A stretch of DNA of 64,000 nt from Gammaproteobacteria bacterium (lineage in GTDB: Bacteria; Pseudomonadota; Gammaproteobacteria; JAJPIJ01): the NCBI GenBank assembly GCA_022072255.1, contig JAJVHZ010000037.1, positions 18,162 to 82,161 on the forward strand, in the 5' to 3' direction. Shown piece by piece: positions 50,706 to 58,859 of the stretch. The stretch's first letter is position 1; the number at the start of each line of letters is the position of its first letter. A program made the position numbers and the translations under genes. The notes below the pieces were generated by a model. The model did no database searches. It saw nothing but the letters and a program-made list of their open reading frames with translations, and had not been told where the DNA came from.

Positions 50706-53606
50706 ATGACCACGACCTTCGAACTGTTACGCGCGCAGCGCATCGACACGCTGAACGTGGAGATGCAGGAATACCGGCACAACAGCACCGGGGCCGTGCA
50801 CTATCACCTCGCCGCCGAGGACAGCAACAATTGCTTCATGGTCGCGTTCCCGACCGTGCCGATGGATCACACCGGCGTCGCCCACATCCTGGAGCACACC
50901 GTGCTGTGCGGCAGCCGCAAGTTCCCGGTGCGCGATCCGTTCTTCATGATGCTGCGCCGCTCGCTGAACACCTTCATGAACGCGTTCACCAGCAGCGACG
51001 CGACCGCCTACCCGTTCGCAACACAGAACCGCAAGGACTTCGAGAACCTGCTGTCGGTGTATCTCGACGCGGTGTTCTTCCCCCGGCTCGATCCGCTGGA
51101 CTTCGCGCAGGAAGGTCACCGCATCGAGTTTGCCAGGCCCGCCGACCCGTCCTCGCCGCTGATGTACCGCGGCGTTGTCTACAACGAGATGAAGGGCGCG
51201 ATGAGCTCGCCCATCGCACAGGTGCAGATGGAGCTGCAGTCGCTGCTGTTCCCGACCACGACGTACCACTACAACAGCGGCGGCGACCCGGAGCACATCC
51301 CCGCGCTCAGCTACGAGCAGCTCGTGAGCTTCCATCGCGGCCATTATCACCCCTCGAACGCCACCTTCATGACCTACGGGGATTTCCCGGTGCGCGATCA
51401 TCAGGCCCTGATCGAGGATTGGGCATTGCGGCATTTCGAGAAGCGGGTCCTCGACCTGCACCTGCGCGACGAGCGTCGCTACCGCGAGCCGCTGCGGGTG
51501 GAGAGCTATTACACGCACGAGGGCTCCGGCGAGGAGCGCGACGCGACCTACATCGCCATGGGCTGGCTGCTCGGCCAAACCGGCGAAACGCGCCACTACA
51601 TGCACGATCTGCTGCTGTCCAACGTGCTGCTCCAGCACAGCGGCTCGCCACTGCGGCAGGCGCTGGAGACCACCATGCTCGGCACCGCGCCGCTGGAGCT
51701 TTGCGGCCTGGACGACTCCGCGCGCGAGGCCATGTTCATCTGCGGCCTGGAAGGCTCCAATGCCGGGGATGCCGATGCGGTGGAGCGGCTGATCATCGAC
51801 GTGCTGGAGGGCGTGGCCCGCGATGGCGTGCCGCTGGAGACGATCGAGGCGGTGCTCACCCAGATGGAGATCGCCCAGCGCGAGCTCGGCGGCGGCCATT
51901 TCCCTCACGGGCTGCAGTTGCTGACCCGCATACTGGGCGCAAAGACACACGGCGGCGATCCGTTCGCCTTCCTCGACGTCGATGCCGCCATCGAGGAGCT
52001 GCGCGCCGAGATCAAGGACCCGGATTTCATCAGGCGCCAGGTGCGGCGGCTGCTCGACAACCCGCACCGTGTGCGGCTGGTAATGAGCCCCGACCCGGGC
52101 CTCGCCAAACGCCGTGAGCAGGCCGAACGCAAACGGCTGGACGCGCTCGCGCGCGAGATGGACAACGCCCGCCGGCAGGCCGTCATCGAGCGCGCCGCCA
52201 CGCTCGACGAGCGCCAGCGCCACGGCAACAATCCGGACCTGCTGCCCAAGGTGGGCATCGCCGACGTGCCGCCGGATCTCCGTATCCCCGTCGGCCGGGA
52301 ACAGCCGATCGCAGGCACCCCGGCAACCTGGTATTCCGCCGGCACCAACGGCCTGGTCTACATGCAATGGGTGGCCGAGCTGCCCGAGCTGACCGCGGCG
52401 GAGACCGAGGCACTGGTGTTGTACTACACGATGCTGCCGGAAGTCGGCAGCGGCGGCCGCGACTACGCCGCCACCCAGGCCCTGCAGGCGCGTCTTGGCA
52501 GCCTCGCGGCACACGTCTCGCTGCGCGCCGATGTCGCCGATGTGAACAATGCGCGGGGATTCATCGCGCTGTCCGGAAAGTCGCTGGCGCGCGATCAGGC
52601 TGCGCTCGCCCGCCTCATGCGCGAGACCATCGACACCGTCGATTTCGGCGAGCGGCAGCGCGTGCGCGAAGTCGTGGCGCAGATGCGCGCCGCGCAGGAG
52701 GCCTCGGTCACCGACCGTGGCCATACGCTGGCCATGCTGGCGGCGGCCTCCGGCATGGGCACCGTCGGCGAGCTCGACAACCTCTGGGACGGTCCGCTGT
52801 CGATCGCGAAGCTGAAGCATCTCGACGCCGTGGTCAACGACGAGGCCGCACTGGCCGGGTTCGCCGACCGCCTGCGGGCGATCCGCGAAAAGATGTCGGC
52901 CCAGCCGCCTTGCCTGCTGGTGGTCAGCCAGGAGGACGAGCAGCGCGCGCTCGAGGCGACGCTGGCCGCCACGCTCGCCGCCGACAACGTCGGCCGCGCG
53001 GGCAGCCGGTTCGGCTGGTCCGGGTCGTCCAGGCGCGTGCACGAGGCATGGCTCGCCAGCACCCAGGTCAATTTCTGCGCACGCGCATATCCCGCGGTGC
53101 CGGCGGATCATCCCGATGCGCCCGCCTTCAGCGTGCTGGGCAAGTTCCTGCACAACGGCTATCTGCACCGTGCGATCCGCGAGCAGGGCGGTGCCTACGG
53201 CAGCGGCGCGCGCTACGACTCCGACTCCGGCAGCTTCCGCTTCTTCTCATACCGCGACCCGCGCCTGGAGGGGACGCTGCAGGACTTCGACGAGGCACTC
53301 GCATGGCTGCAGGGCACGCACATCGACCGCGAACTGGAGGAGGCCGTGCTCGGCATCATCCAGGCGATCGACCAGCCCGCCTCGCCCGCCGGCGAGGCCA
53401 TCCAGGCCTACTTCCAGGCGCTGCATGGACGCACGCCGGATTTCCGCCGCCGTTATCGGAGCGGGGTCCTGCGCACCACGGTCGCGGATCTGCAGCGGGT
53501 TGGCCGTGAATACCTGCGCCCGGAACTGGCGAGCACCGCGGTCATCACCAACCGCGAGACGCTGGAGAAGCACGCGCACCTGCGGCTGGAGCCCAGGATA
53601 ATTTGA
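50706..53606 (+). CDS. M16C zinc metallopeptidase (PreP-like)
   Basis: A 966-residue insulinase-family peptidase. The inverted zinc motif HILEH is at residues 60-64, and the distal Glu is expected in VVYNEMKGAMSSP. The four homologous domains of a full-length M16C enzyme fit the length, and GGAYGSGARYDSDSG is seen in the C-terminal half. PreP-type enzymes degrade unfolded peptides up to about 65 residues inside a closed chamber. No signal peptide is seen, so it is cytoplasmic. It is 640 bases upstream of pqqA; PqqF, which processes PqqA, is also an M16 peptidase. The start at 50706 is preferred over 50688. Confidence 0.92.
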   Translation: MTTTFELLRAQRIDTLNVEMQEYRHNSTGAVHYHLAAEDSNNCFMVAFPTVPMDHTGVAHILEHTVLCGSRKFPVRDPFFMMLRRSLNTFMNAFTSSDATAYPFATQNRKDFENLLSVYLDAVFFPRLDPLDFAQEGHRIEFARPADPSSPLMYRGVVYNEMKGAMSSPIAQVQMELQSLLFPTTTYHYNSGGDPEHIPALSYEQLVSFHRGHYHPSNATFMTYGDFPVRDHQALIEDWALRHFEKRVLDLHLRDERRYREPLRVESYYTHEGSGEERDATYIAMGWLLGQTGETRHYMHDLLLSNVLLQHSGSPLRQALETTMLGTAPLELCGLDDSAREAMFICGLEGSNAGDADAVERLIIDVLEGVARDGVPLETIEAVLTQMEIAQRELGGGHFPHGLQLLTRILGAKTHGGDPFAFLDVDAAIEELRAEIKDPDFIRRQVRRLLDNPHRVRLVMSPDPGLAKRREQAERKRLDALAREMDNARRQAVIERAATLDERQRHGNNPDLLPKVGIADVPPDLRIPVGREQPIAGTPATWYSAGTNGLVYMQWVAELPELTAAETEALVLYYTMLPEVGSGGRDYAATQALQARLGSLAAHVSLRADVADVNNARGFIALSGKSLARDQAALARLMRETIDTVDFGERQRVREVVAQMRAAQEASVTDRGHTLAMLAAASGMGTVGELDNLWDGPLSIAKLKHLDAVVNDEAALAGFADRLRAIREKMSAQPPCLLVVSQEDEQRALEATLAATLAADNVGRAGSRFGWSGSSRRVHEAWLASTQVNFCARAYPAVPADHPDAPAFSVLGKFLHNGYLHRAIREQGGAYGSGARYDSDSGSFRFFSYRDPRLEGTLQDFDEALAWLQGTHIDRELEEAVLGIIQAIDQPASPAGEAIQAYFQALHGRTPDFRRRYRSGVLRTTVADLQRVGREYLRPELASTAVITNRETLEKHAHLRLEPRII

Positions 53607-53659
53607 TGGGTCGGAGTGAATTATCCTGGTGCACGCACCCCGGCGCGACACCCCCGCCC

Positions 53660-53974
53660 ATGCGAAAGGTCTACACCTCTGCGAACCGGATGCTGGTCGG
53701 CCTGCTCAGCGGCGCGCTGGGCGATCACGGCATAGAATGCATCATCCGCAACGATTACCTCGGCGGCGGCGTCGGCGATCTCCCGGCACAGGAGTGTTGG
53801 CCGGAACTGTGGGTACTGCACGATCACGACGAGGCAAGGGCGCGGCAGATCGTCGAGGCCGTGCTGCCCCGACAGCCCATCGCGGGCGAGCGGTGGCAAT
53901 GCCCGGGGTGCGGCGAGTGGCTCGAGCCGCAGTTCGGGGCATGCTGGCGGTGCGCTGCGACCGCCGACCCCTGA
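53660..53974 (+). CDS. DUF2007 protein with C-terminal zinc ribbon
   Basis: A 104-residue protein. The N-terminal ferredoxin-like DUF2007 part reads MRKVYTSANRMLVGLLSGALGDHGIECIIRND. The C-terminus has a zinc ribbon CPGC (WQCPGCGEW) and CWRC. Related proteins may bind PII-like or metal partners; function is unknown. I chose the ATG at 53660 because it gives the family N-terminus, although it lacks a ribosome-binding site. An ATG at 53606 overlapping the peptidase stop is the alternative and would add 18 residues. Confidence 0.8.
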   Translation: MRKVYTSANRMLVGLLSGALGDHGIECIIRNDYLGGGVGDLPAQECWPELWVLHDHDEARARQIVEAVLPRQPIAGERWQCPGCGEWLEPQFGACWRCAATADP

Positions 53975-54175
53975 GCAGCACGGCACGCCCGTCCATGGTC
54001 TGTCCGCCGCCCGCTGCCCGCGGCCGCTTTGGTTAATCACAACCAGCTGGCTGTTTTATATTAATCAAATCCGTCCCGCCGGGCCTGGGCCGCGGTACGT
54101 CTGCCGGGAGCAGAGAATATTCTAAGATATTGAAAATTATAACCTATGTCCTTGGCCTCGACCGCCCGGGTCGGC

Positions 54176-54190
54176 TGGCACGGGAACTGC
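54176..54190 (+). promoter_or_regulatory. Candidate sigma-54 (-24/-12) promoter of pqqA
   Basis: TGGCACGGGAACTGC matches the consensus TGGCAC-N5-TTGC at nine of ten specified bases. The invariant GG (54177-54178) and GC (54189-54190) are exactly ten bases apart. It predicts a transcript starting near 54202 and a leader of about 48 bases before pqqA. An AT-rich tract at about 54115-54145 could be bent by IHF, as sigma-54 promoters often need. The activator binding site is not identified. rpoN is intact in this window. Confidence 0.6.
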
Positions 54191-54249
54191 CCGGGTAAAG
54201 GTACGTCAGTTTAATTGCGGTTCCAACTCACTCACTGGAGGGTATCAAA

Positions 54250-54324
54250 ATGGCCTGGGAAACTCCTGCTTTCGCCGATGTGCGCTTTGGCTTCGAAGTC
54301 ACGATGTACATCAGCAACCGTTAA
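54250..54324 (+). CDS. pqqA: Coenzyme PQQ precursor peptide PqqA, stand-alone copy
   Basis: A 24-residue peptide ending GFEVTMYISNR. The Glu16 and Tyr20 pair in E-x3-Y is what PqqE joins and PqqF, PqqB and PqqC later convert to pyrroloquinoline quinone. Both residues and the surrounding motif agree with Klebsiella and Pseudomonas PqqA, and the length is typical. GGAGGG at 54237-54242, seven bases before the ATG, is a strong ribosome-binding site. A -24/-12 promoter lies upstream and an intrinsic terminator starts 23 bases after the stop, so it is a single-gene transcript. No pqqB, C, D, E or F is in the window; these must be elsewhere or this is an extra copy. PQQ serves periplasmic alcohol, methanol or glucose dehydrogenases. 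Confidence 0.93.
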   Translation: MAWETPAFADVRFGFEVTMYISNR

Positions 54325-54347
54325 TCGGGTAACTGGGTTGTATCGGC

Positions 54348-54377
54348 AAAGGGGCCTCATGGCCCCTTTGTTTTTTT
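54348..54377 (+). terminator. Intrinsic terminator of pqqA
   Basis: A perfect nine-base-pair stem (AAAGGGGCC with GGCCCCTTT) around a TCAT loop, followed by GTTTTTTT. It is strong, plus-strand-directed and 23 bases after the pqqA stop. It ends the transcript before the convergent algC gene. Confidence 0.92.
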
Positions 54378-54465
54378 CCTGTCTCCACGCCCGCGGCTCG
54401 CGAGCCGCCCGCCCGTAAACCACCGGGGGGCGGGGCCACTTGACCGGCCGGCAGCCGCCGCCGGC

Positions 54466-55845
54466 TTAGAAGGGCACCGGGATGCCGGGCCAGACGGCCT
54501 GCAGCGCGTGCCGGAAATCGGCCTGTATCCGTCGCAGCGCCGCTTCGTTCTCGGCCTCGAAGCGCAGCACCACCACCGGCGTGGTGTTCGAAGGCCGCGC
54601 CAGTCCGAAACCATCGGCGTACTCCACGCGCAGCCCGTCGATGGTGATGCGTTCGGTCGCGCCGGCAAACTCGCCGCGACTCTTCAGCCGTTCCACCAAC
54701 TCGAAGGGCTCGCCCTCGGCCATCTTGATATTGATCTCCGGCGTGCTGGTGGAGTCCGGCAGGGCGGCGAGCACGGCATTGGCGTCCGCGGCGCGCGACA
54801 CGATCTCGAGCAGCCGGGCACCGGCATACAGACCGTCGTCGAACCCGTACCAGCGCTCCTTGAAGAACATGTGGCCGCTCATCTCGCCGCCGAATGGCGC
54901 GTTGGTCTGCTTCAGCTTGGCCTTGATGAGCGCGTGGCCCGTGTTCCACATCAGCGGCACTCCGCCCGCCGCCCGGATGGCGGGCGCCAGGTTACGCGTG
55001 CATTTCACGTCGTAGATGATCTGGCCGCCCGGAACTCGCGAGAGCACGTCGCGCGCAAACAGCATCAGCTGCCGATCCGGGAACACCACCTCGCCGTTCT
55101 TCAGCACCACGCCCAGCCGGTCGCCGTCGCCATCGAAGGCGAGCCCGAGTTCGGCATCGCTGTTTTTCAGCATGTCGATGACATCCTCGAGATTCTCGAG
55201 CTTCGAGGGATCCGGGTGGTGGTTGGGAAAGCTGCCGTCGACCTCGCAGTAGAGCTCCACCACCTCGCAGCCCAGGCGCCGGAACAGGCGCGGCGCGACG
55301 TCGCCCGCCACGCCGTTGCCGCAGTCGATCACGATCTTCATCGGGCGCGAGAGCTTCACGTCGGCGACGATCCGCTCTAAGTACCTGTCGCGGACGTCCG
55401 CCGTGCGCAGTGCGCCGGCGCCGTGCGCGAGATCGTCGCCCTCGATGCGGCGGCGCAGGCCCTGGATCAGATCGCCGAACAGCGTCTCGCCGCCGAGCAC
55501 CATCTTCAGACCGTTGTACTCCGGCGGATTGTGACTGCCGGTGACGCTCACGCAACTGCTGCAACCGAGCTCGTGGGCAGCGAAATAGGCAAGCGGAGTC
55601 GCCACGCAGCCGATGTCGATCACATCCACGCCCGCGGCGCGGATGCCCTCGCCGAGCGCGCTGGCCAGGCGCGGGCCGGACAGTCGCCCGTCGCGGCCGA
55701 CCGCGATCGCCGTCTGTCCGCGGGCCCGTGCCTCGCTGCCCAGCGCCTGACCGATGGCGCGCGCGGCGTCCTCCGTCAGTGTCTTGTCGACGATGCCGCG
55801 GATGTCGTAGGCCTTGAAGATCTCCGCCGCCGGAACCTGATGCAT
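54466..55845 (-). CDS. algC: Phosphomannomutase/phosphoglucomutase (AlgC-type)
   Basis: A 459-residue alpha-D-phosphohexomutase. It supplies mannose-1-phosphate and glucose-1-phosphate for LPS core and exopolysaccharide. The phosphoserine is Ser104 in VTGSHNPPEYNG, the metal loop is FDGDGDRLG, the sugar-binding loop is GGEMSGHMFF and the phosphate-binding C-terminal loop is RPSNTTPVVVLRFEA. Length and motifs match AlgC. GGAGG six bases before the ATG at 55845 fixes the start. Confidence 0.94.
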   Translation of the reverse strand: MHQVPAAEIFKAYDIRGIVDKTLTEDAARAIGQALGSEARARGQTAIAVGRDGRLSGPRLASALGEGIRAAGVDVIDIGCVATPLAYFAAHELGCSSCVSVTGSHNPPEYNGLKMVLGGETLFGDLIQGLRRRIEGDDLAHGAGALRTADVRDRYLERIVADVKLSRPMKIVIDCGNGVAGDVAPRLFRRLGCEVVELYCEVDGSFPNHHPDPSKLENLEDVIDMLKNSDAELGLAFDGDGDRLGVVLKNGEVVFPDRQLMLFARDVLSRVPGGQIIYDVKCTRNLAPAIRAAGGVPLMWNTGHALIKAKLKQTNAPFGGEMSGHMFFKERWYGFDDGLYAGARLLEIVSRAADANAVLAALPDSTSTPEINIKMAEGEPFELVERLKSRGEFAGATERITIDGLRVEYADGFGLARPSNTTPVVVLRFEAENEAALRRIQADFRHALQAVWPGIPVPF

Positions 55846-56004
55846 GCAGCCCTCCTGTCGGTGTTCGATGCACCGGATTATCACACGCCGGCCCGCCCAC
55901 CCGGCAGCCGGGCGCCGTTCGTACTGAGAAGAATGCCGCGGCGATCGGGCCTGCCTGCACGCAGACTGCAGGCGCGGCTGCTATGCTCACTTCAGAGGCG
56001 AACC

Positions 56005-56778
56005 ATGCGACTGCCCGGTGACGTCAAGGCGGTGCTCCTGGATCTGTCCGGCGTGCTCTATGTCGGCGACACGGCCCTGCCGGGTGCCGCGCAGGCGTTG
56101 CAGCGGCTGCGCGCGAACGTGCCGTCGATACGCTTCCTGACGAACACCACGCGCTCATCGCGCGCCAGCATCCTGAAGAAACTCGCCGCCATGGGGATCG
56201 CGGTTGCGCCGGAGGAGGTCTACACCGCGCCGCTCGCCACGCGTCAGCTCATCGCGCAGCGCGGTCTGCGGCCGCACTACCTGGTGCATCCGGACATCGA
56301 GGAGGAGATGGGTCCCTCCGATCCCAATCCCACTGCCGTCGTCCTCGGCGACGCCGGTCCTTTCTTCACCTACGAGCGCCTGAACCAGGCCTTTCGCCTG
56401 CTGATGCGCGGGCTCCCGCTCGTCGTCATGGCGCGGAATCGCTACTTCAAGGAGGGCGATGGCCTGTCGCTCGACATGGGCGCGTTCGTCGCCGCGCTGG
56501 AGTACTCGTCCGGCGTGCAGGCCGAGGTAGTGGGGAAGCCCGCGCTGCCGTTCTTCGAGGCGGCCCTGCGCGACGCGGCGGCGCAGGCCTCCGCGACAGT
56601 GATGATCGGTGACGACCTGCATGATGACATCGAAGGCGCGCAGCGCGCCGGGATCGCCGGGATACTCGTGCGCACGGGCAAGTTCCGGCCTGAGGACGAG
56701 AAGGACGGATCCGTGCGCCCGGCGCTCATCGTCGATCACTTCCCGGCGGCCGTCGACCGGCTGACCCGCTGCGGATGA
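56005..56778 (+). CDS. HAD-IIA hydrolase, LHPP-like
   Basis: A 257-residue HAD phosphatase. Motif I is LLDLSGVLYVGD, motif II is FLTNTTRSSRA, the conserved Lys is in VVGKPALPFFEAAL and motif III is MIGDDLHDDIEGAQRAG, ending VRTGKFRPEDE. These agree closely with LHPP (phospholysine phosphohistidine inorganic pyrophosphate phosphatase) rather than NagD. The usual first DxD of motif I reads D-L-S, as in LHPP. AGAGG before the ATG supports the start. The natural substrate is uncertain. Confidence 0.88.
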   Translation: MRLPGDVKAVLLDLSGVLYVGDTALPGAAQALQRLRANVPSIRFLTNTTRSSRASILKKLAAMGIAVAPEEVYTAPLATRQLIAQRGLRPHYLVHPDIEEEMGPSDPNPTAVVLGDAGPFFTYERLNQAFRLLMRGLPLVVMARNRYFKEGDGLSLDMGAFVAALEYSSGVQAEVVGKPALPFFEAALRDAAAQASATVMIGDDLHDDIEGAQRAGIAGILVRTGKFRPEDEKDGSVRPALIVDHFPAAVDRLTRCG

Positions 56779-56916
56779 GATCGAAGCATTGACCTCACCC
56801 GATTGCCGCATTCCCCTGACCCTCCGTCGGCGGCGCACCGGGCCACGACCCGTGCCTCGGGCAGGTCGGACGACCCCGGGCAGGTAATGCTCATGCGGCA
56901 CCGGGCGGAACGCGGG

Positions 56917-57537
56917 TCACGCCTGCGCCAGCCGCAGCTCGGTGGCGGCGCCGCGCAACACGAACACCGCGGAGCGCAGGAACAGGGCGGCGATGGCCAC
57001 GCCGACGACGATGTCCGGCCATGCCGCGTCCAGCGACCACACCATGAACGCCGCCCCCAGCACCGAGACATTGGCGACGATGTCGTTGCGCGAGCACAGC
57101 CATACCGAGCTCATGTTTATGTCGTCGGTCCGATGCCGCCACAACAGCACCAGGCAGACACCGTTCGCCAGGAGCGCGAGCAATCCGACGCCGCCGATGA
57201 CGGCCGCCGCGGGCGCCTGCGGATAGAGCATCTTGTAGATCGCCTGCGCGAGGACCGCGAGGCCGAACGCGGCCATGATGCCGCCCTTCAGCAGGGCCGC
57301 GAAGGCCTTCTGTCGCGCCCCGTGGGCGACGGCATAGAGGCTGAACCCGTAGACCGTCGCGTCGCCCAGCATGTCCAGGGAGTCCGCCAGCAGCGAGACC
57401 GAACCGGCGAGCAGGCCCGAGGCGAACTCGAGGACGAACATGACGGCGTTTATCGCGAGCACGCGCCTGAGCGTGGCGGACTGCCTCGCGCGCAGTGCCT
57501 CGACCTCACAGCTCTTGTCGTTGCAGCAGCTGCTCAT
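56917..57537 (-). CDS. Cation-diffusion-facilitator-like transporter without a cytoplasmic domain
   Basis: A 206-residue inner-membrane protein with six predicted spans. The N-terminus MSSCCNDKSC may bind metal. Span 2 carries ADSLDMLGDA (Asp55-x3-Asp59) and span 5 WLCSRNDIVANV. There, aligned with the His-x3-Asp site of YiiP-type transporters, Cys148-x3-Asp152 appears. The C-terminal ferredoxin-like domain of CDF proteins is missing. The LCSRND motif recurs in a subfamily I recall, so it is probably family-typical. The metal is not predictable. Confidence 0.85.
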   Translation of the reverse strand: MSSCCNDKSCEVEALRARQSATLRRVLAINAVMFVLEFASGLLAGSVSLLADSLDMLGDATVYGFSLYAVAHGARQKAFAALLKGGIMAAFGLAVLAQAIYKMLYPQAPAAAVIGGVGLLALLANGVCLVLLWRHRTDDINMSSVWLCSRNDIVANVSVLGAAFMVWSLDAAWPDIVVGVAIAALFLRSAVFVLRGAATELRLAQA

Positions 57538-57574
57538 GGGCTCGTCGCGTCGGCCACGCCGGTATTCTGCCTCG

Positions 57575-57790
57575 TCAGGCCCGACAGGAGCCCGTCCTCG
57601 CCTTGCGCCGCCTTCGCGGGCCCCCCACGCGGGCGCCTCGGGCCTCCTCCCCCGCTTCGCTCCGGCGGCGGGCGCGGCCGCCCATCATCGCGCGCGGGTC
57701 CTGTCGCGTGAACACCCCGGCCTTCCGATCCAGGGCGTTGCTGCCCTGACTGACCCGTTGCGACCAACGCTCGCGCTTCGCCGCTGTCAT
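57575..57790 (-). pseudogene. DUF3175 protein remnant
   Basis: From the ATG at 57790, which has GGAG a few bases upstream, the first 35 residues (KRERWSQRVSQGSNALDRK, then AGVFTRQDPRAM) match the DUF3175 opening WSQRVTETSNALDLE-GVFTWDDP. The rest should read like SLKRSAE-S-RRK--PYRSAMSMLTFYINRAG, but here it is an Arg/Gly-rich stretch with no such motif in this frame or, as far as I can read, in the other two. The gene is probably a remnant whose C-terminal half was replaced or destroyed. An upstream GTG or ATG (57862) would only add unrelated residues. Confidence 0.5.
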
Positions 57791-57873
57791 GCGCTCCCCC
57801 GGGGCCCCGTTGAATTGCCCGGTCTCGGCGCGCCCGCACCGACGCGCCGGCGAGACCGCCATGCGACGTGCGC

Positions 57874-58608
57874 CTACTCACAATTCGCCCGCGCGCAGCC
57901 GCGCTCCAGCTCCACCAGGTGCGTCAGCAGCTCGGCGTTCTTCTGCACGTGAAAGATGAAGCGGGGGACGTCCCGGCCGGTGGTCTGCGCCATGAACGGC
58001 TCGCCCCAGAAGCTGAGCAGCGCCTCGGCGCCGCCGCTCGACTGACTGTCGGCGATTATGAAAGACACCGTCCTGCTCAGGCGGTGCCAGCGCGGTTCGC
58101 GCACCTTCGCGCCGCCGTCACACGCGGCGATCATGGGCTGTATGGTCCGGTCCCAGAGCTCCTTCTGGCTCTCGTCGAGCACGAACTGGATGGCGGTGAC
58201 CATGGGGTTGTCCAGTGCCGGCCGCAGCAAGGCCTCGAACAACGGCGGCGGCCTGTACATCGACAGGCAGACGTTGAACCACATCGTGTCTCCGGTCATC
58301 TGCCGGAGGAACTGCTGGTTCACGGCGCGCAGATGTCGCGGACCTATCAGGATCACGTCAGGATGCTTCAGGGCGGACTGGATCCCGGTCACCGCATGCG
58401 CGGTGCGCTCCACCTGTTCGGCGGTCAGCTCGTTGTTCCGGGCGTGACGCATGAAGTTCAGAAACAGCAGCGCCAGCAGGGCGAGGACGATCGGCAGGAT
58501 GACGTGCTCGTCGACCACGTGCGTGAAATGCAGAACGATCGCCACCACTGCCGCAACGATGCCGGCGATCGCGTCCCATTCCAGAGCGAGAACCTGCCTG
58601 ATTTTCAT
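57874..58608 (-). CDS. Hypothetical inner-membrane protein
   Basis: A 244-residue protein starting MKIRQVLALEWDAIAG, with two membrane helices (about residues 12-27 and 35-53) and a soluble C-terminal domain of about 190 residues on the cytoplasmic side. The soluble part (DVILIGPRHLRAVNQQFLRQMTGDTMWFNV) recalls phospholipase-D-like or stress-associated membrane proteins, but the motif H-x-K is absent and I make no function call. It is co-directional with the PPOX gene. Confidence 0.7.
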   Translation of the reverse strand: MKIRQVLALEWDAIAGIVAAVVAIVLHFTHVVDEHVILPIVLALLALLFLNFMRHARNNELTAEQVERTAHAVTGIQSALKHPDVILIGPRHLRAVNQQFLRQMTGDTMWFNVCLSMYRPPPLFEALLRPALDNPMVTAIQFVLDESQKELWDRTIQPMIAACDGGAKVREPRWHRLSRTVSFIIADSQSSGGAEALLSFWGEPFMAQTTGRDVPRFIFHVQKNAELLTHLVELERGCARANCE

Positions 58609-58859
58609 GGGTGGCCCCACACGCCAATCTCCCGGGAGATCATGAGGCGTGGCGGGCTGAAGCGACCGGCGGCCGGCATCGGGCACCCGCGATGCCGGCC
58701 GGACCGGGCGACCCGGCGCGCATCGTGTCGCGGCAGGCCCGCGCCCGCCCGAGGCAGCCCGCCAGGACCGCGCCCCGTGGCGCCCGGACACCGGTCGCGG
58801 GCCGCGTGCTGCGCAGCAGCGTTCCCGCGAGGCGCTGCCGGCACCGGGGCGCGGATGGC

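Noticed and set aside
50727-53168. Minus-strand open frame of 813 codons opposite the M16 peptidase
   Set aside because: Shadow frame; the plus-strand protein has the HILEH motif and full family length.
53975-55845. A pqq operon around pqqA
   Set aside because: The terminator right after pqqA and the convergent algC exclude it, and no PqqB-E motif is seen in any frame nearby.
58670-58701. Twelve-base-pair hairpin after the PPOX-fold gene as a terminator
   Set aside because: The stem is perfect but the loop is eight bases, no T-run follows on either strand, and it lies about 160 bases past the gene end.
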